Origin: Lentisalinibacter sp964602525
Lineage (GTDB): Bacteria > Pseudomonadota > Gammaproteobacteria > Steroidobacterales > Woeseiaceae
Length of the DNA: 21,050 nt
Reading direction: 5' to 3'
NCBI GenBank assembly: GCA_964602525.1
Contig: CAZRSA010000040.1
Location: 1 to 21,050, forward strand
The translations under genes and the position numbers were made by a program. A model generated the notes under the pieces. That model was given only the letters and a program-made list of their open reading frames with translations. It was not told the DNA's origin and searched no databases. Position 1 is the first letter of the stretch; each line of letters starts with the position of its first letter. Positions 6,301 through 13,667 of this stretch are shown here, piece after piece.

Positions 6301-9300
6301 CTAGCTTGCCATCGCCTCGGGCCGTGCGCCAGCGGCGAGGCGGGCGAGCAGCCCCTCCAGATGCTCCACCCGCTCGTCCACCTCGGGCAGCCGGGTGCGG
6401 AAAGTCAGCCGGTCGTCGTTCTTCAGGCGGTAGATGCTGCCGGGCTCCTGGATGATTTCGATCAGGGTGATGGGCTCCACGGCCGGGTCCGGCCCGAACT
6501 GCACCGAGCCCCCCTCCGGGCCCACGTCGATCTTGCGGATGCCCAGCGGTTCGGCGGCGATGCGCAGGCCGGCCACCTGCAGCAACCTGCGGGCGGGCTC
6601 CGGCAGCAGGCCGAAGCGGTCGATGAGCTCCACCTGCAGCTCGCGCAGGTCGTCCTCCGTCTGCGTGCCCGCGATGCGCTTGTACAGCACGAGGCGCAGG
6701 TGCACGTCCGGTACGTAGTCGTCCGGCAGCAGGGCGGCGCCGTGCAGGTTGATCTCGACACCGCCGTGCAGCGGCTTGTCGAAGTCCGGCTGGTCGCCCC
6801 GGCGCAGGCTCTCCACGGCCCGCTGCAGCATCTCCGTGTACAGCGCGAAGCCGATCTCCTGGATCTGCCCGCTCTGCTCGTCGCCGAGCAGCTCGCCGGC
6901 ACCGCGGATCTCGAGATCGTGGCTGGCCAGCGCGAAGCCGGCACCCAGGTCCTCCAGCGAGTCGATGGCCTCCAGTCGCTTGACCGCGTCCGCCGTCATG
7001 GCGGCCTTCGGCGGGGCGATCAGATAAGCGTAGGCCCTGTGATGGGAGCGTCCCACCCGGCCGCGGAGCTGGTGCAGCTGGGCCAGCCCGAAACGGTCGG
7101 CCCGGTTGATGATGATTGTGTTGGCCGTCGGCACGTCGATGCCGCTTTCGATGATGGTGGTGCAGAGCAGGACATTGAAGCGGCGGTGGTAGAAATCCAG
7201 CATCACCTGTTCGAGTTCGCGCTCGGGCATCTGGCCGTGGCCCACCCGGATGTCGGCCTCGGGCACCAGTTCGGTCAGCTTCTGGCGCACCCGTTGTATG
7301 TCCTCCACCCGGTTGTGTACGAAATAGACCTGGCCGCCGCGCTTGATCTCGCGCAGGCATGCCTCGCGCACCATGGCGTCGTTCCACTGGCTTACGAAGG
7401 TCTTGACGGCGAGGCGCTCGGACGGCGGCGTGGTGATCAGCGAGAGTTCCCTGAGTCCGCCGAGAGCCATGTTGAGCGTACGCGGGATCGGCGTGGCGGT
7501 GAGCGTGAGCACGTCGACGTCGGCGCGCAGCGCCTTCAGCGCCTCCTTGTGACGCACGCCGAAGCGGTGCTCCTCGTCCACGATGACCAGGCCGAGGTCC
7601 CGGAACAGCGAGGTGTGCTGCAGCAGCTTGTGTGTGGCGATGACGATGTCCACCTTGCCCGCGGACACGTCCGCCAGCACCTCGTCGGTGTCCCTGCGGG
7701 AGCGGAACCGGGACAGGACCTCGATGCGCACCGGCCAGTCGGCGAAGCGGTCGCTGAACGTCTGGTAGTGCTGCTGGGCGAGCAGCGTGGTCGGTACCAG
7801 CATCGCGACCTGCTTGCCGGCCTGGACCGCGATGAACGCGGCCCTGAGTGCCACCTCGGTCTTGCCGAAGCCGACGTCGCCGCACACCACCCGGTCCATG
7901 GAACTCGCCGTGCGCATGTCGGCGAGTACCTCGTCGATCACCCGCTGCTGGTCCTCGGTGGGCTCGAAGTGGAAGTCGGCCTCGAAGGCGCGGTAGTCGT
8001 GTTCGTCCAGGCGGAAGGCATGACCGGGGCGGGCGGCCCGGCGGGCATAGACGTCGAGAAGCTCCGCCGCGACATCGCGCACCTTCTCCGCCGCCCGGCG
8101 CTTCGCCCGTTGCCACTGGTCGCTGCCCAGCCGGTGCAGGGGCGCGTTCTCCGGCGAGGCGCCCGTGTAGTGGGAGATCAGGTGCAGCGAGTGCACGGGC
8201 ACGTAGAGTTTGTCGCCTTCTGCGTATTCCAGCGTGAGGAACTCGGCCGGAATCTCGCCGACCTCCAGCGTCGACAGGCCCAGGTAACGGCCCACGCCGT
8301 ATTCCTCGTGGACGACCGGTGCTCCCTCGCGCAGGTCGCTCAGCTGGCGGATGATGTTTCCGGGGTCCCGGCTCGCGCGCCGCCGCCGGCTCGCCTGCCG
8401 GGCCCGCTCGCCGAACAGGCTCTGCTCCGGGACGATGGCCAGCCCGGCCGCGGGGAGTACGACGCCGTTCTCGAGCGGGCCGAGCGCGATGGTGAGCGGC
8501 GCGTCCGTGGTCGCGAACTCCTGCCAGTCCGCGACCCGGGCCGGCGCCCGTTTCAGGTCGGTGAGCAGGTCGGCCAGCGCTTCCCGGCGGCCGGCCGACT
8601 CCGCCGTGAACAGCACCCGTCCGTCGAACTCGTCCAGGAAGGCGGTCATGGCGCCGGCCGCCTCTTCCCGCCGGCTGTCCAGTCGCAGCACGGGCACTGG
8701 CTTCGCGCCGAAGTCCGCGCCTTCGCCCGGCAGCGGCTTGTTGGCGGACAGCAGGAGGCGGGGACGTCCCGCGAGCCGCTCGCGCACGGCATCCACCGGC
8801 AGGAACGCCTCGTCAGGCGCGAGCACCGGCCGGTTCGGATCCAGGGATACCAGCTCATGGCGTTCCTCGATCTCGGCCCGGAAAGCCGCCAGCGAGTCGT
8901 CCAGTTCCGTCTCTGTCGCGATCAACGTGGACGCCGGCAGATAGTCCAGCAGCGTCGCGGTCTCGTCGAAGAACAGCGGCAGGTAGTACTCGATGCCGCC
9001 GTGGGCGATACCTTCGGATACGTCCCGGTAGATCGGCGAGCGGGCGGCCTCGCCGGCGAAACGGGCCCGGTAGCGGCGGCGGAAGCCGCGCACGGCTTCC
9101 TCGTCCAGCGGCGCCTCCCGGGCCGGCAGGATGTCGATGCTCTGCAGCGAATCGCCGGACAACTGGGTCTCGGGGTCGAAGGCGCGCAGGGTGTCGATCT
9201 CCTCGTCGAAGAGGTCGATACGGTAGGGCTCGCGTGCGCCCATGGGGAAGAGATCGATGATGGCGCCGCGTACGGCGAACTCGCCGTGCTCGGAGACCTC

Positions 9301-9774
9301 GGGTACCCGCAGGTAGCCGCCCGCCTCCAGGCTGCGGATGAAGGCGTCCCGGTCCAGGGTCTCGCCGGTGCGCAGCAACAGCGCCCGCGCGGCTACGTAG
9401 TCCGTGGGCGGCAGCCGCTGCATCAGGCAGGGAGCCGCCACCACGACGATGCCGCAGGTGAGTCCCGGCAGGCCGGCCAGAGTGGCCAGCCGCTCGGAGA
9501 CGATGTCCTGGTGCGGCGAGAAGCTGTCGTAGGGCAGGGTTTCCCAGTCCGGGAAATGCAGGACGGGCGTGTCCGGGTCGGTGAAAAAACCCAGCGCGGC
9601 CTCGAGCCGGTCGGCGTCCCGCGCCGAGGCGGCCACGGCCAGCACGGGTCCGGCGTGGCGGGCGGCGGCCTCCGCGATGGCGAGTGCGTCTGCATCGCCC
9701 ACGAGCCCGCCCCAGCGCACGGGCGATGCGCCGGTTGCAGGCAAATCCGGTCTGCGTAGAAATACGGCGGTCAT
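6301..9774 (-). CDS. mfd: Transcription-repair coupling factor Mfd
   Basis: Mfd displaces RNA polymerase stalled at DNA lesions and recruits UvrA. Its 1157 residues compare with 1148 in E. coli. The UvrB-like N-terminal module includes DWETLPYDSFSPHQD. The central RNA-polymerase-interaction domain contains VHEEYGVGRYLGL. The superfamily 2 translocase has Walker A GDVGFGKT (632-639, K638), the DEEH box (733-736), TATPIPRTLNMAL and motif VI RGRVGR (904-909). The C-terminal TRCF domain contains DRFGLLPEPA. The ATG at 9774 agrees with where relatives begin, but it has no Shine-Dalgarno: the expected site is occupied by a hairpin and U-tract (9778-9801). csiV follows 4 bases after the stop. Antisense and out-of-frame open frames across it are GC-driven shadows. 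Confidence 0.97.
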   Translation of the reverse strand: MTAVFLRRPDLPATGASPVRWGGLVGDADALAIAEAAARHAGPVLAVAASARDADRLEAALGFFTDPDTPVLHFPDWETLPYDSFSPHQDIVSERLATLAGLPGLTCGIVVVAAPCLMQRLPPTDYVAARALLLRTGETLDRDAFIRSLEAGGYLRVPEVSEHGEFAVRGAIIDLFPMGAREPYRIDLFDEEIDTLRAFDPETQLSGDSLQSIDILPAREAPLDEEAVRGFRRRYRARFAGEAARSPIYRDVSEGIAHGGIEYYLPLFFDETATLLDYLPASTLIATETELDDSLAAFRAEIEERHELVSLDPNRPVLAPDEAFLPVDAVRERLAGRPRLLLSANKPLPGEGADFGAKPVPVLRLDSRREEAAGAMTAFLDEFDGRVLFTAESAGRREALADLLTDLKRAPARVADWQEFATTDAPLTIALGPLENGVVLPAAGLAIVPEQSLFGERARQASRRRRASRDPGNIIRQLSDLREGAPVVHEEYGVGRYLGLSTLEVGEIPAEFLTLEYAEGDKLYVPVHSLHLISHYTGASPENAPLHRLGSDQWQRAKRRAAEKVRDVAAELLDVYARRAARPGHAFRLDEHDYRAFEADFHFEPTEDQQRVIDEVLADMRTASSMDRVVCGDVGFGKTEVALRAAFIAVQAGKQVAMLVPTTLLAQQHYQTFSDRFADWPVRIEVLSRFRSRRDTDEVLADVSAGKVDIVIATHKLLQHTSLFRDLGLVIVDEEHRFGVRHKEALKALRADVDVLTLTATPIPRTLNMALGGLRELSLITTPPSERLAVKTFVSQWNDAMVREACLREIKRGGQVYFVHNRVEDIQRVRQKLTELVPEADIRVGHGQMPERELEQVMLDFYHRRFNVLLCTTIIESGIDVPTANTIIINRADRFGLAQLHQLRGRVGRSHHRAYAYLIAPPKAAMTADAVKRLEAIDSLEDLGAGFALASHDLEIRGAGELLGDEQSGQIQEIGFALYTEMLQRAVESLRRGDQPDFDKPLHGGVEINLHGAALLPDDYVPDVHLRLVLYKRIAGTQTEDDLRELQVELIDRFGLLPEPARRLLQVAGLRIAAEPLGIRKIDVGPEGGSVQFGPDPAVEPITLIEIIQEPGSIYRLKNDDRLTFRTRLPEVDERVEHLEGLLARLAAGARPEAMAS

Positions 9775-9777
9775 ATG

Positions 9778-9801
9778 AAAAACGGCCGCCCGGCGGCGGC
9801 C
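9778..9801 (-). terminator. Second hairpin with U-tract, directly before the mfd start
   Basis: On the - strand, a perfect 7-bp stem (GGCCGCC/GGCGGCC, + strand arms 9784-9790 and 9795-9801, 4-base loop) is followed by G and TTTTT (9782-9778). The ATG of mfd follows three bases later. It has the form of an intrinsic terminator, the second of a tandem pair. It also covers the usual ribosome-binding window of mfd, so it could instead limit mfd translation or act in attenuation. Confidence 0.65.
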
Positions 9802-9803
9802 CC

Positions 9804-9836
9804 AAAAAACAAACGGGCCGCCCGCGGGCGGCCCGT
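9804..9836 (-). terminator. Strong intrinsic terminator of the small secreted-protein gene
   Basis: A perfect 9-bp GC stem (arms 9814-9822 and 9827-9835 on the + strand, loop CGCG; 10 bp counting the A9813-T9836 pair) is followed on the - strand by TTTGTTTTTT (9813-9804). It lies 65 bases past the stop of the upstream gene that ends at 9901. The U-tract exists only for - strand transcription, so it does not terminate anything on the + strand. Confidence 0.85.
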
Positions 9837-9889
9837 CAGTATCTCATAACCGTGATGCCATTACCGCCGATGCCGCTCGTGGCGAGGCG

Positions 9890-9909
9890 GCGGGCCTGCT
9901 TCAGCCCGC
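9890..9909 (-). other. Small hairpin over the stop codon of the secreted-protein gene
   Basis: GCGGGC at 9890-9895 can pair with GCCCGC at 9904-9909 across an 8-base loop that includes part of the stop codon region at 9901-9903. No U-tract follows on either strand, so it is not a terminator by itself. It may protect the mRNA end or simply reflect base composition. Confidence 0.35.
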
Positions 9910-10200
9910 GCTGCCCCGCTTCAGCACGGCATGAATGACCCGGTCGTGCTCGAAATACACGACGAACTCCGGGTACTCCCAGCGCGTGATCGGCGGCTCG
10001 CCGACCGGCGCGCGGCGCATGGCGGGCTGTCCCCAGTCCTCCCGCACCTTCTCCATGGTCATGCCCCGGGTCGGCCGATCGCCGCCCGTGAGCATGGCAT
10101 GACCGGTGTCCGTGTCCAGCGTCTCGGCATTCGCCGCACTGCCCAGCGCGAGCATCGGGCCGACCAACAGGGCGGCAAGCGTGAGTTTCAGGCTCTGCAT
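9901..10200 (-). CDS. Small exported protein with BamE/SmpA-like C-terminal region
   Basis: This 99-residue protein has a clear Sec signal peptide: K5, a hydrophobic core LTLAALLVGPMLAL, and cleavage after A25 in ANA-E. No lipobox cysteine is present, so it should be soluble in the periplasm rather than a lipoprotein. The mature part contains GMTMEKVREDWGQPA (46-60), then RWEYPEFVVYFEHDRVIHAV (73-92). This pattern of G-M-x3-V-x3-W/L-G-x-P followed by W-x-Y and a beta-hairpin is typical of SmpA/OmlA (BamE-like) folds. The assignment is by pattern only, and function is unknown. The ATG at 10200 has GGAGAG at an ideal distance upstream. The gene has its own promoter region, divergent from sfsA, and ends in a tandem terminator before mfd. 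Confidence 0.8.
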   Translation of the reverse strand: MQSLKLTLAALLVGPMLALGSAANAETLDTDTGHAMLTGGDRPTRGMTMEKVREDWGQPAMRRAPVGEPPITRWEYPEFVVYFEHDRVIHAVLKRGSAG

Positions 10201-10228
10201 GGCGGCTCTCCGCTTCGAAACCGTGTCG

Positions 10229-10234
10229 AATATA
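10229..10234 (-). promoter_or_regulatory. Candidate -10 element for the small exported-protein gene
   Basis: TATATT on the - strand lies 28 bases before the ATG at 10200, which predicts a short leader containing the GGAGAG ribosome-binding site. The matching -35 position is T-rich but poor (TTTTTC at 17-base spacing). It stands out because the local sequence is otherwise GC-rich. Confidence 0.4.
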
Positions 10235-10246
10235 GCACCGCCCGCA

Positions 10247-10275
10247 TTGAGGAAAAATGTCGTAGTGCGTAGATT
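10247..10275 (+). promoter_or_regulatory. Candidate sigma-70 promoter for sfsA
   Basis: TTGAGG at 10247-10252 and TAGATT at 10270-10275 are separated by exactly 17 bases, each matching four of six consensus positions. The region is AT-rich and contains the only plausible promoter upstream of sfsA. Transcription would start about 10282, leaving a leader of about 24 bases that contains AAGGAG at 10294-10299. Confidence 0.5.
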
Positions 10276-10305
10276 TGCCGGAATTTTTGTTGTAAGGAGC
10301 CGACC

Positions 10306-11028
10306 GTGGAGTTCGACCGCCCGCTGCGTGAGGCCCGCCTGGTGCGCCGCTACAAGCGCTTTCTTGCCGACGTGGAGTTCGCCGACACCGGCGAGGCGTG
10401 CACCGTGCACTGCCCGAATACCGGCGCCATGACCGGCTGCGCCGAGCCGGGCTCACGGGTCTGGCTGAGCCGCGCGGACAACCCGCGGCGCCGTTACGCC
10501 TGGACGTGGGAGCTGGTGGAGACGGCCGCCGGCACGCTGGTGGGCATTCACACGGGCCGGACCAATGCCATCGTCGGCGAGGCCCTGGAGGCGGGACGGA
10601 TACCGGAACTCGCCGGCTATCTTGCGGACGGCGGCGGTCTGCGCCGGGAGGTGCGCTACCCGGACTCGCGCAGCCGGGCGGATTTCCTGCTCGGCGCCGG
10701 GCCGCCCTGCTGGGTGGAGGTCAAGAACGTCACGGCGGCGGTCACCGGCCGCCGGGCGGTGTTCCCCGACGCGGTCAGCGCGCGGGCCTCGGCGCACATG
10801 CGGATGCTGACGGAGCGGGTGCGTGCCGGCGATGCCGCCGCGCTGGTCTTCTGCGTCCAGCGGGACGACGTGGACGTGGTGGCACCGGCCCGCGAGATCG
10901 ATCCGGCCTACGCGGAGGCGCTGGCCGCGGCGGTCGACGAGGGCGTACGGGTCCTCGCCTGGAGTGCCGGCGTCACGCCGGACGGCCTCCGCCTCGATCG
11001 CCCGCTGGAGGTGGACATCGCCGGGTGA
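10306..11028 (+). CDS. sfsA: DNA/RNA nuclease SfsA
   Basis: SfsA was first named as a sugar fermentation stimulation protein in E. coli. Members carry a PD-(D/E)XK-like nuclease fold and bind nucleic acid. The 240 residues match the family (234 in E. coli). The GTG start at 10306 is supported by AAGGAG six bases upstream and the conserved opening EFDRPLREARLVRRYKRFL. Other family segments are HCPNTGAMTGC, HTGRTNAIVGEAL and the nuclease-core signature RADFLL followed by CWVEVKNVT, which supplies the acidic residue and the E-x-K motif. It is divergently transcribed from the small exported-protein gene, and lolC follows closely. The physiological substrate is uncertain. Confidence 0.93.
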   Translation: MEFDRPLREARLVRRYKRFLADVEFADTGEACTVHCPNTGAMTGCAEPGSRVWLSRADNPRRRYAWTWELVETAAGTLVGIHTGRTNAIVGEALEAGRIPELAGYLADGGGLRREVRYPDSRSRADFLLGAGPPCWVEVKNVTAAVTGRRAVFPDAVSARASAHMRMLTERVRAGDAAALVFCVQRDDVDVVAPAREIDPAYAEALAAAVDEGVRVLAWSAGVTPDGLRLDRPLEVDIAG

Positions 11029-11053
11029 GGCGCCAGCCGTCATGGCTTCGTTG

Positions 11054-11062
11054 TGGTTTAAT
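11054..11062 (+). promoter_or_regulatory. Extended -10 promoter for lolC
   Basis: TGGTTTAAT at 11054-11062 reads as an extended -10: TG, one base, then TTTAAT, which matches five of six consensus positions. It stands out against GC-rich flanks. No good -35 is evident. Transcription would begin near 11069, at or just before the two candidate start codons of lolC, predicting a leaderless or nearly leaderless mRNA. Confidence 0.45.
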
Positions 11063-11077
11063 CGCGCAATGGCCGGC

Positions 11078-12331
11078 ATGAAGGGACCGCTGGAGATCGC
11101 GATCGGACTCCGATACCTGCGTGCGCGCCGGCGGACCCGCTTCGTTTCCTTCATCACGCTGGCCTCGTCCATCGGGATCGCGATCGGCGTGGCGGCCCTC
11201 ATCGTCATCCTCTCCGTTATGAACGGGTTCGAGAACGAGCTGCGCAGCCGGCTGCTCAGCATGACCGCGCATGCATCCGTGACGGGCGCCGACGGCACGC
11301 TGGAGCGCTGGCCCGCCGTGCTGCAGCGGGTGGCGGCGGTGTCCGGCGTGCAGGCGGCGGCGCCCTACGTCGAGTTCGAGGCGATGGCCCGCTCCCGCGC
11401 GGGGCTGCAGCCCCTGTTCGTCACCGGTATCGACCCGGCGCTGGAGAGCGGCGTCTCCGCCGCCGCCGACAGCATGGTCTCGGGCCGGCTCGAGCGCCTG
11501 CAGCCGGACACCTTCAACATCGTGCTGGGCCGGCTGCTGGCCATCAATCTCGGCGTGCGCATCGGCGACGAGGTGATGTTGCTCATCCCGCGGCTGACGG
11601 AGGGCGAGGTGCGCCCCGAACTGAGGCGCTTCCACGTGGCAGGCGTGTTCGAGGCCGGGCTGCAGGAACACGACGCCTCGCTGGCGCTCGTCGCGCTCAC
11701 CGACGCGGCCGCCATCCAGCGTCTCGGCGACGCGGTTACCGGCATCCGTGTGAAGACCGACGACGTCATGCGCGCCCCGGCGATTGCGGCCTCGATCGCT
11801 GCGGCGCTGCAGGACGGGCGGGGCGCGGGCTACGAGACCAGCGACTGGAGCCGGGAGAACGCGAGCTATTTCCGGGCGGTACGGCTCGAGAAGACCATGA
11901 TGTCGCTGATCCTGTCGCTCATCGTCGCCGTGGCTGCCTTCAACATCGTCGCCAGCCTCGTCATGGTGGTGACCGACAAGGAGACCGATATCGCGATCCT
12001 GCGTACCCTGGGTATGGCGCCCGGCAGCGTCCTGCGGGTGTTTCTCACCCAGGGCCTGGTGATCGGCTGGGTCGGCGCCATCGGCGGCGTGGCACTGGGT
12101 ACGCTGCTGGCGGTGAACGTGCCGGCGATCGTGCCGGTGCTGGAGCAGACCCTCGGCTTCCAGATCATGCCGGGCGACGTCTACTATGTGACCGAGATTC
12201 CCTCCGACCTGCAGCTGCCCGACGTTGTGGCGATCGCCGCCGCTGCGCTGGCACTCACTGGCCTGGCCACCCTGTACCCGGCGCGCCGGGCCGCGGCCGT
12301 GCAGCCGGCGAGGGCGCTGCGCTATGACTAG
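11078..12331 (+). CDS. lolC: Lipoprotein-releasing ABC transporter permease (LolC/E family, first copy)
   Basis: This is an inner-membrane subunit of the LolCDE complex, which extracts outer-membrane lipoproteins and passes them to LolA. The 417 residues show the family topology. TM1 (about 25-50) runs into LSVMNGFENELR. A large periplasmic MacB-type domain follows, then TM2 (274-298), TM3 (322-346) and TM4 (383-403). The start at 11078 (MKGPLEIAIGLRYLRARR) matches relatives. In-frame ATGs at 11069 and 11042 are also possible. The 11042 start would place part of its leader over the -10 element, and no ribosome-binding site is clear for any of them. The stop overlaps the next permease start by 8 bases. 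Whether it is functionally C or E cannot be decided without alignment. Confidence 0.9.
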   Translation: MKGPLEIAIGLRYLRARRRTRFVSFITLASSIGIAIGVAALIVILSVMNGFENELRSRLLSMTAHASVTGADGTLERWPAVLQRVAAVSGVQAAAPYVEFEAMARSRAGLQPLFVTGIDPALESGVSAAADSMVSGRLERLQPDTFNIVLGRLLAINLGVRIGDEVMLLIPRLTEGEVRPELRRFHVAGVFEAGLQEHDASLALVALTDAAAIQRLGDAVTGIRVKTDDVMRAPAIAASIAAALQDGRGAGYETSDWSRENASYFRAVRLEKTMMSLILSLIVAVAAFNIVASLVMVVTDKETDIAILRTLGMAPGSVLRVFLTQGLVIGWVGAIGGVALGTLLAVNVPAIVPVLEQTLGFQIMPGDVYYVTEIPSDLQLPDVVAIAAAALALTGLATLYPARRAAAVQPARALRYD

Positions 12332-13592
12332 CCCGGCATCCCCCGCGTCGCGATACTGGGAATGGCTGGTGGGCACCCGTTACGTGCGCTCCCGGCAGCG
12401 TAACGGCTTCGTCTCGTTCATCTCCCTGATCTCCATGGCCGGTATCGCCGTGGGGGTGATGGTGCTCATCGTGGTACTGTCAGTGGTGAACGGCTTCGAG
12501 CGCGAACTGCAGGAGCGCATTCTCGCGATGTCGGCCGAGGCCACCATCGAGGGATCGGGCGGCCGGCTGGAAGACTGGCGGCGGCTGGCGGACGGCGCGC
12601 TCGCCGATCCGCGGGTGCAGGCGGTGGCCCCCTTCGTCGCCGGCCAGGGCCTCGTGGCGGGCGCCGAGCGCATGAGCGGCATCGCCATCCGCGGCGTCGA
12701 TCCCGCCCGGGAGAAGGCGGTCTCGGGCATCGAGCAACTGATGCGGGAAGGCTCGCTCGGCGAACTGGAGTCCCGTGCCTACCGGGTAATCCTCGGCGTG
12801 GACCTGGCGGAGGCGCTGGGGGTCGGGCCCGGCGACCGGGTGCTGCTGATGCTCGCCGAAGGCGTGGTCACGCCCGCCGGGCTGATCCCGCGCATGCGCC
12901 GCTTCACCGTCGCCGGTACCTTTCGTGCCGGCATGTACGAATTCGACCGCCGCCAGGTTTTCATGCACATCGACGACGCGGCGCGGCTGTTCCGGCTGGG
13001 CGACGACGTCAGCGGCCTGCGGCTCGCGCTGGGCGACCTCTTCGGCGCGCCGGCCATCGTCCGCGAGGTGGCGACCGCGCTCGGCGGCGGCGTGCTGGTC
13101 AGCGACTGGACGCGGCGCCATTCCGGCTTCTTCCGCTCCATCCAGATCACCAAGTCGATCCTGTTCGTGATCCTGCTGCTGGTGATCGCGGTGGCGGCGT
13201 TCAATATCGTCTCGACACTGGTGATGGTGGTCAAAGACAAGCAGCGGGACATCGCCATCCTGCGCACGGTCGGGGCGCCGCCGGGCGGTATCCTGGCCGT
13301 GTTCGTGATCCAGGGGGCGATCATCGGCGTCATCGGCACGGCCGCGGGCGTCGCGCTGGGCGCGTTGCTCACGCTGAACCTGGAGACCATCGTGGGCTTC
13401 GCCGAGGGGGCGCTGGGCTTCAAGTTCCTGGCGCCGGACGTTTACTTCATCAGCGACCTGCCCGCGGACCTGCGCGTCGGCGACCTGGCGCTCATCTCGG
13501 GCGTGGCGCTGGCGCTCTCGCTGCTCTCGACACTGTATCCGGCCTGGCGGGGCGCGCGCACCGATCCGGCGGATGCACTGCGGTTCGACTGA
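12324..13592 (+). CDS. lolE: Lipoprotein-releasing ABC transporter permease (LolC/E family, second copy)
   Basis: This is a paralogue of the preceding permease with the same architecture: 422 residues, TM1 (about 29-56) ending in LSVVNGFERELQ, a periplasmic domain, TM2 (279-303), TM3 (328-352) and TM4 near 387-408. Shared blocks such as AVAAFNIV, the DxDIAILRT cytoplasmic loop and TLYPA mark a tandem duplication typical of lolC/lolE. The ATG at 12324 lies inside the last codons of the first permease, implying coupled translation. The symbol is assigned by position as the second permease; the C versus E identity is inference. lolD follows after a 75-base gap. Confidence 0.88.
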   Translation: MTSPASPASRYWEWLVGTRYVRSRQRNGFVSFISLISMAGIAVGVMVLIVVLSVVNGFERELQERILAMSAEATIEGSGGRLEDWRRLADGALADPRVQAVAPFVAGQGLVAGAERMSGIAIRGVDPAREKAVSGIEQLMREGSLGELESRAYRVILGVDLAEALGVGPGDRVLLMLAEGVVTPAGLIPRMRRFTVAGTFRAGMYEFDRRQVFMHIDDAARLFRLGDDVSGLRLALGDLFGAPAIVREVATALGGGVLVSDWTRRHSGFFRSIQITKSILFVILLLVIAVAAFNIVSTLVMVVKDKQRDIAILRTVGAPPGGILAVFVIQGAIIGVIGTAAGVALGALLTLNLETIVGFAEGALGFKFLAPDVYFISDLPADLRVGDLALISGVALALSLLSTLYPAWRGARTDPADALRFD

Positions 13593-13667
13593 TTTCGGGC
13601 CGCATCGACGAGAAACGCCGGCAGCCGACGGGCGTGCGGATGCGCAGAATAGACAAGGAAGAGGACA

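Noticed and set aside
5435..8116. An 893-codon - strand frame overlapping mfd and csiV out of frame
   Set aside because: Its composition is Arg/Pro/Gly/Ala-rich without motifs. The in-phase mfd and csiV proteins explain the same bases.
5854..9759. A 1301-codon open frame on the + strand antisense to mfd and csiV
   Set aside because: It has no recognisable domain, runs opposite to a clearly conserved mfd, and such long antisense frames are expected in very GC-rich coding DNA where stops are scarce.
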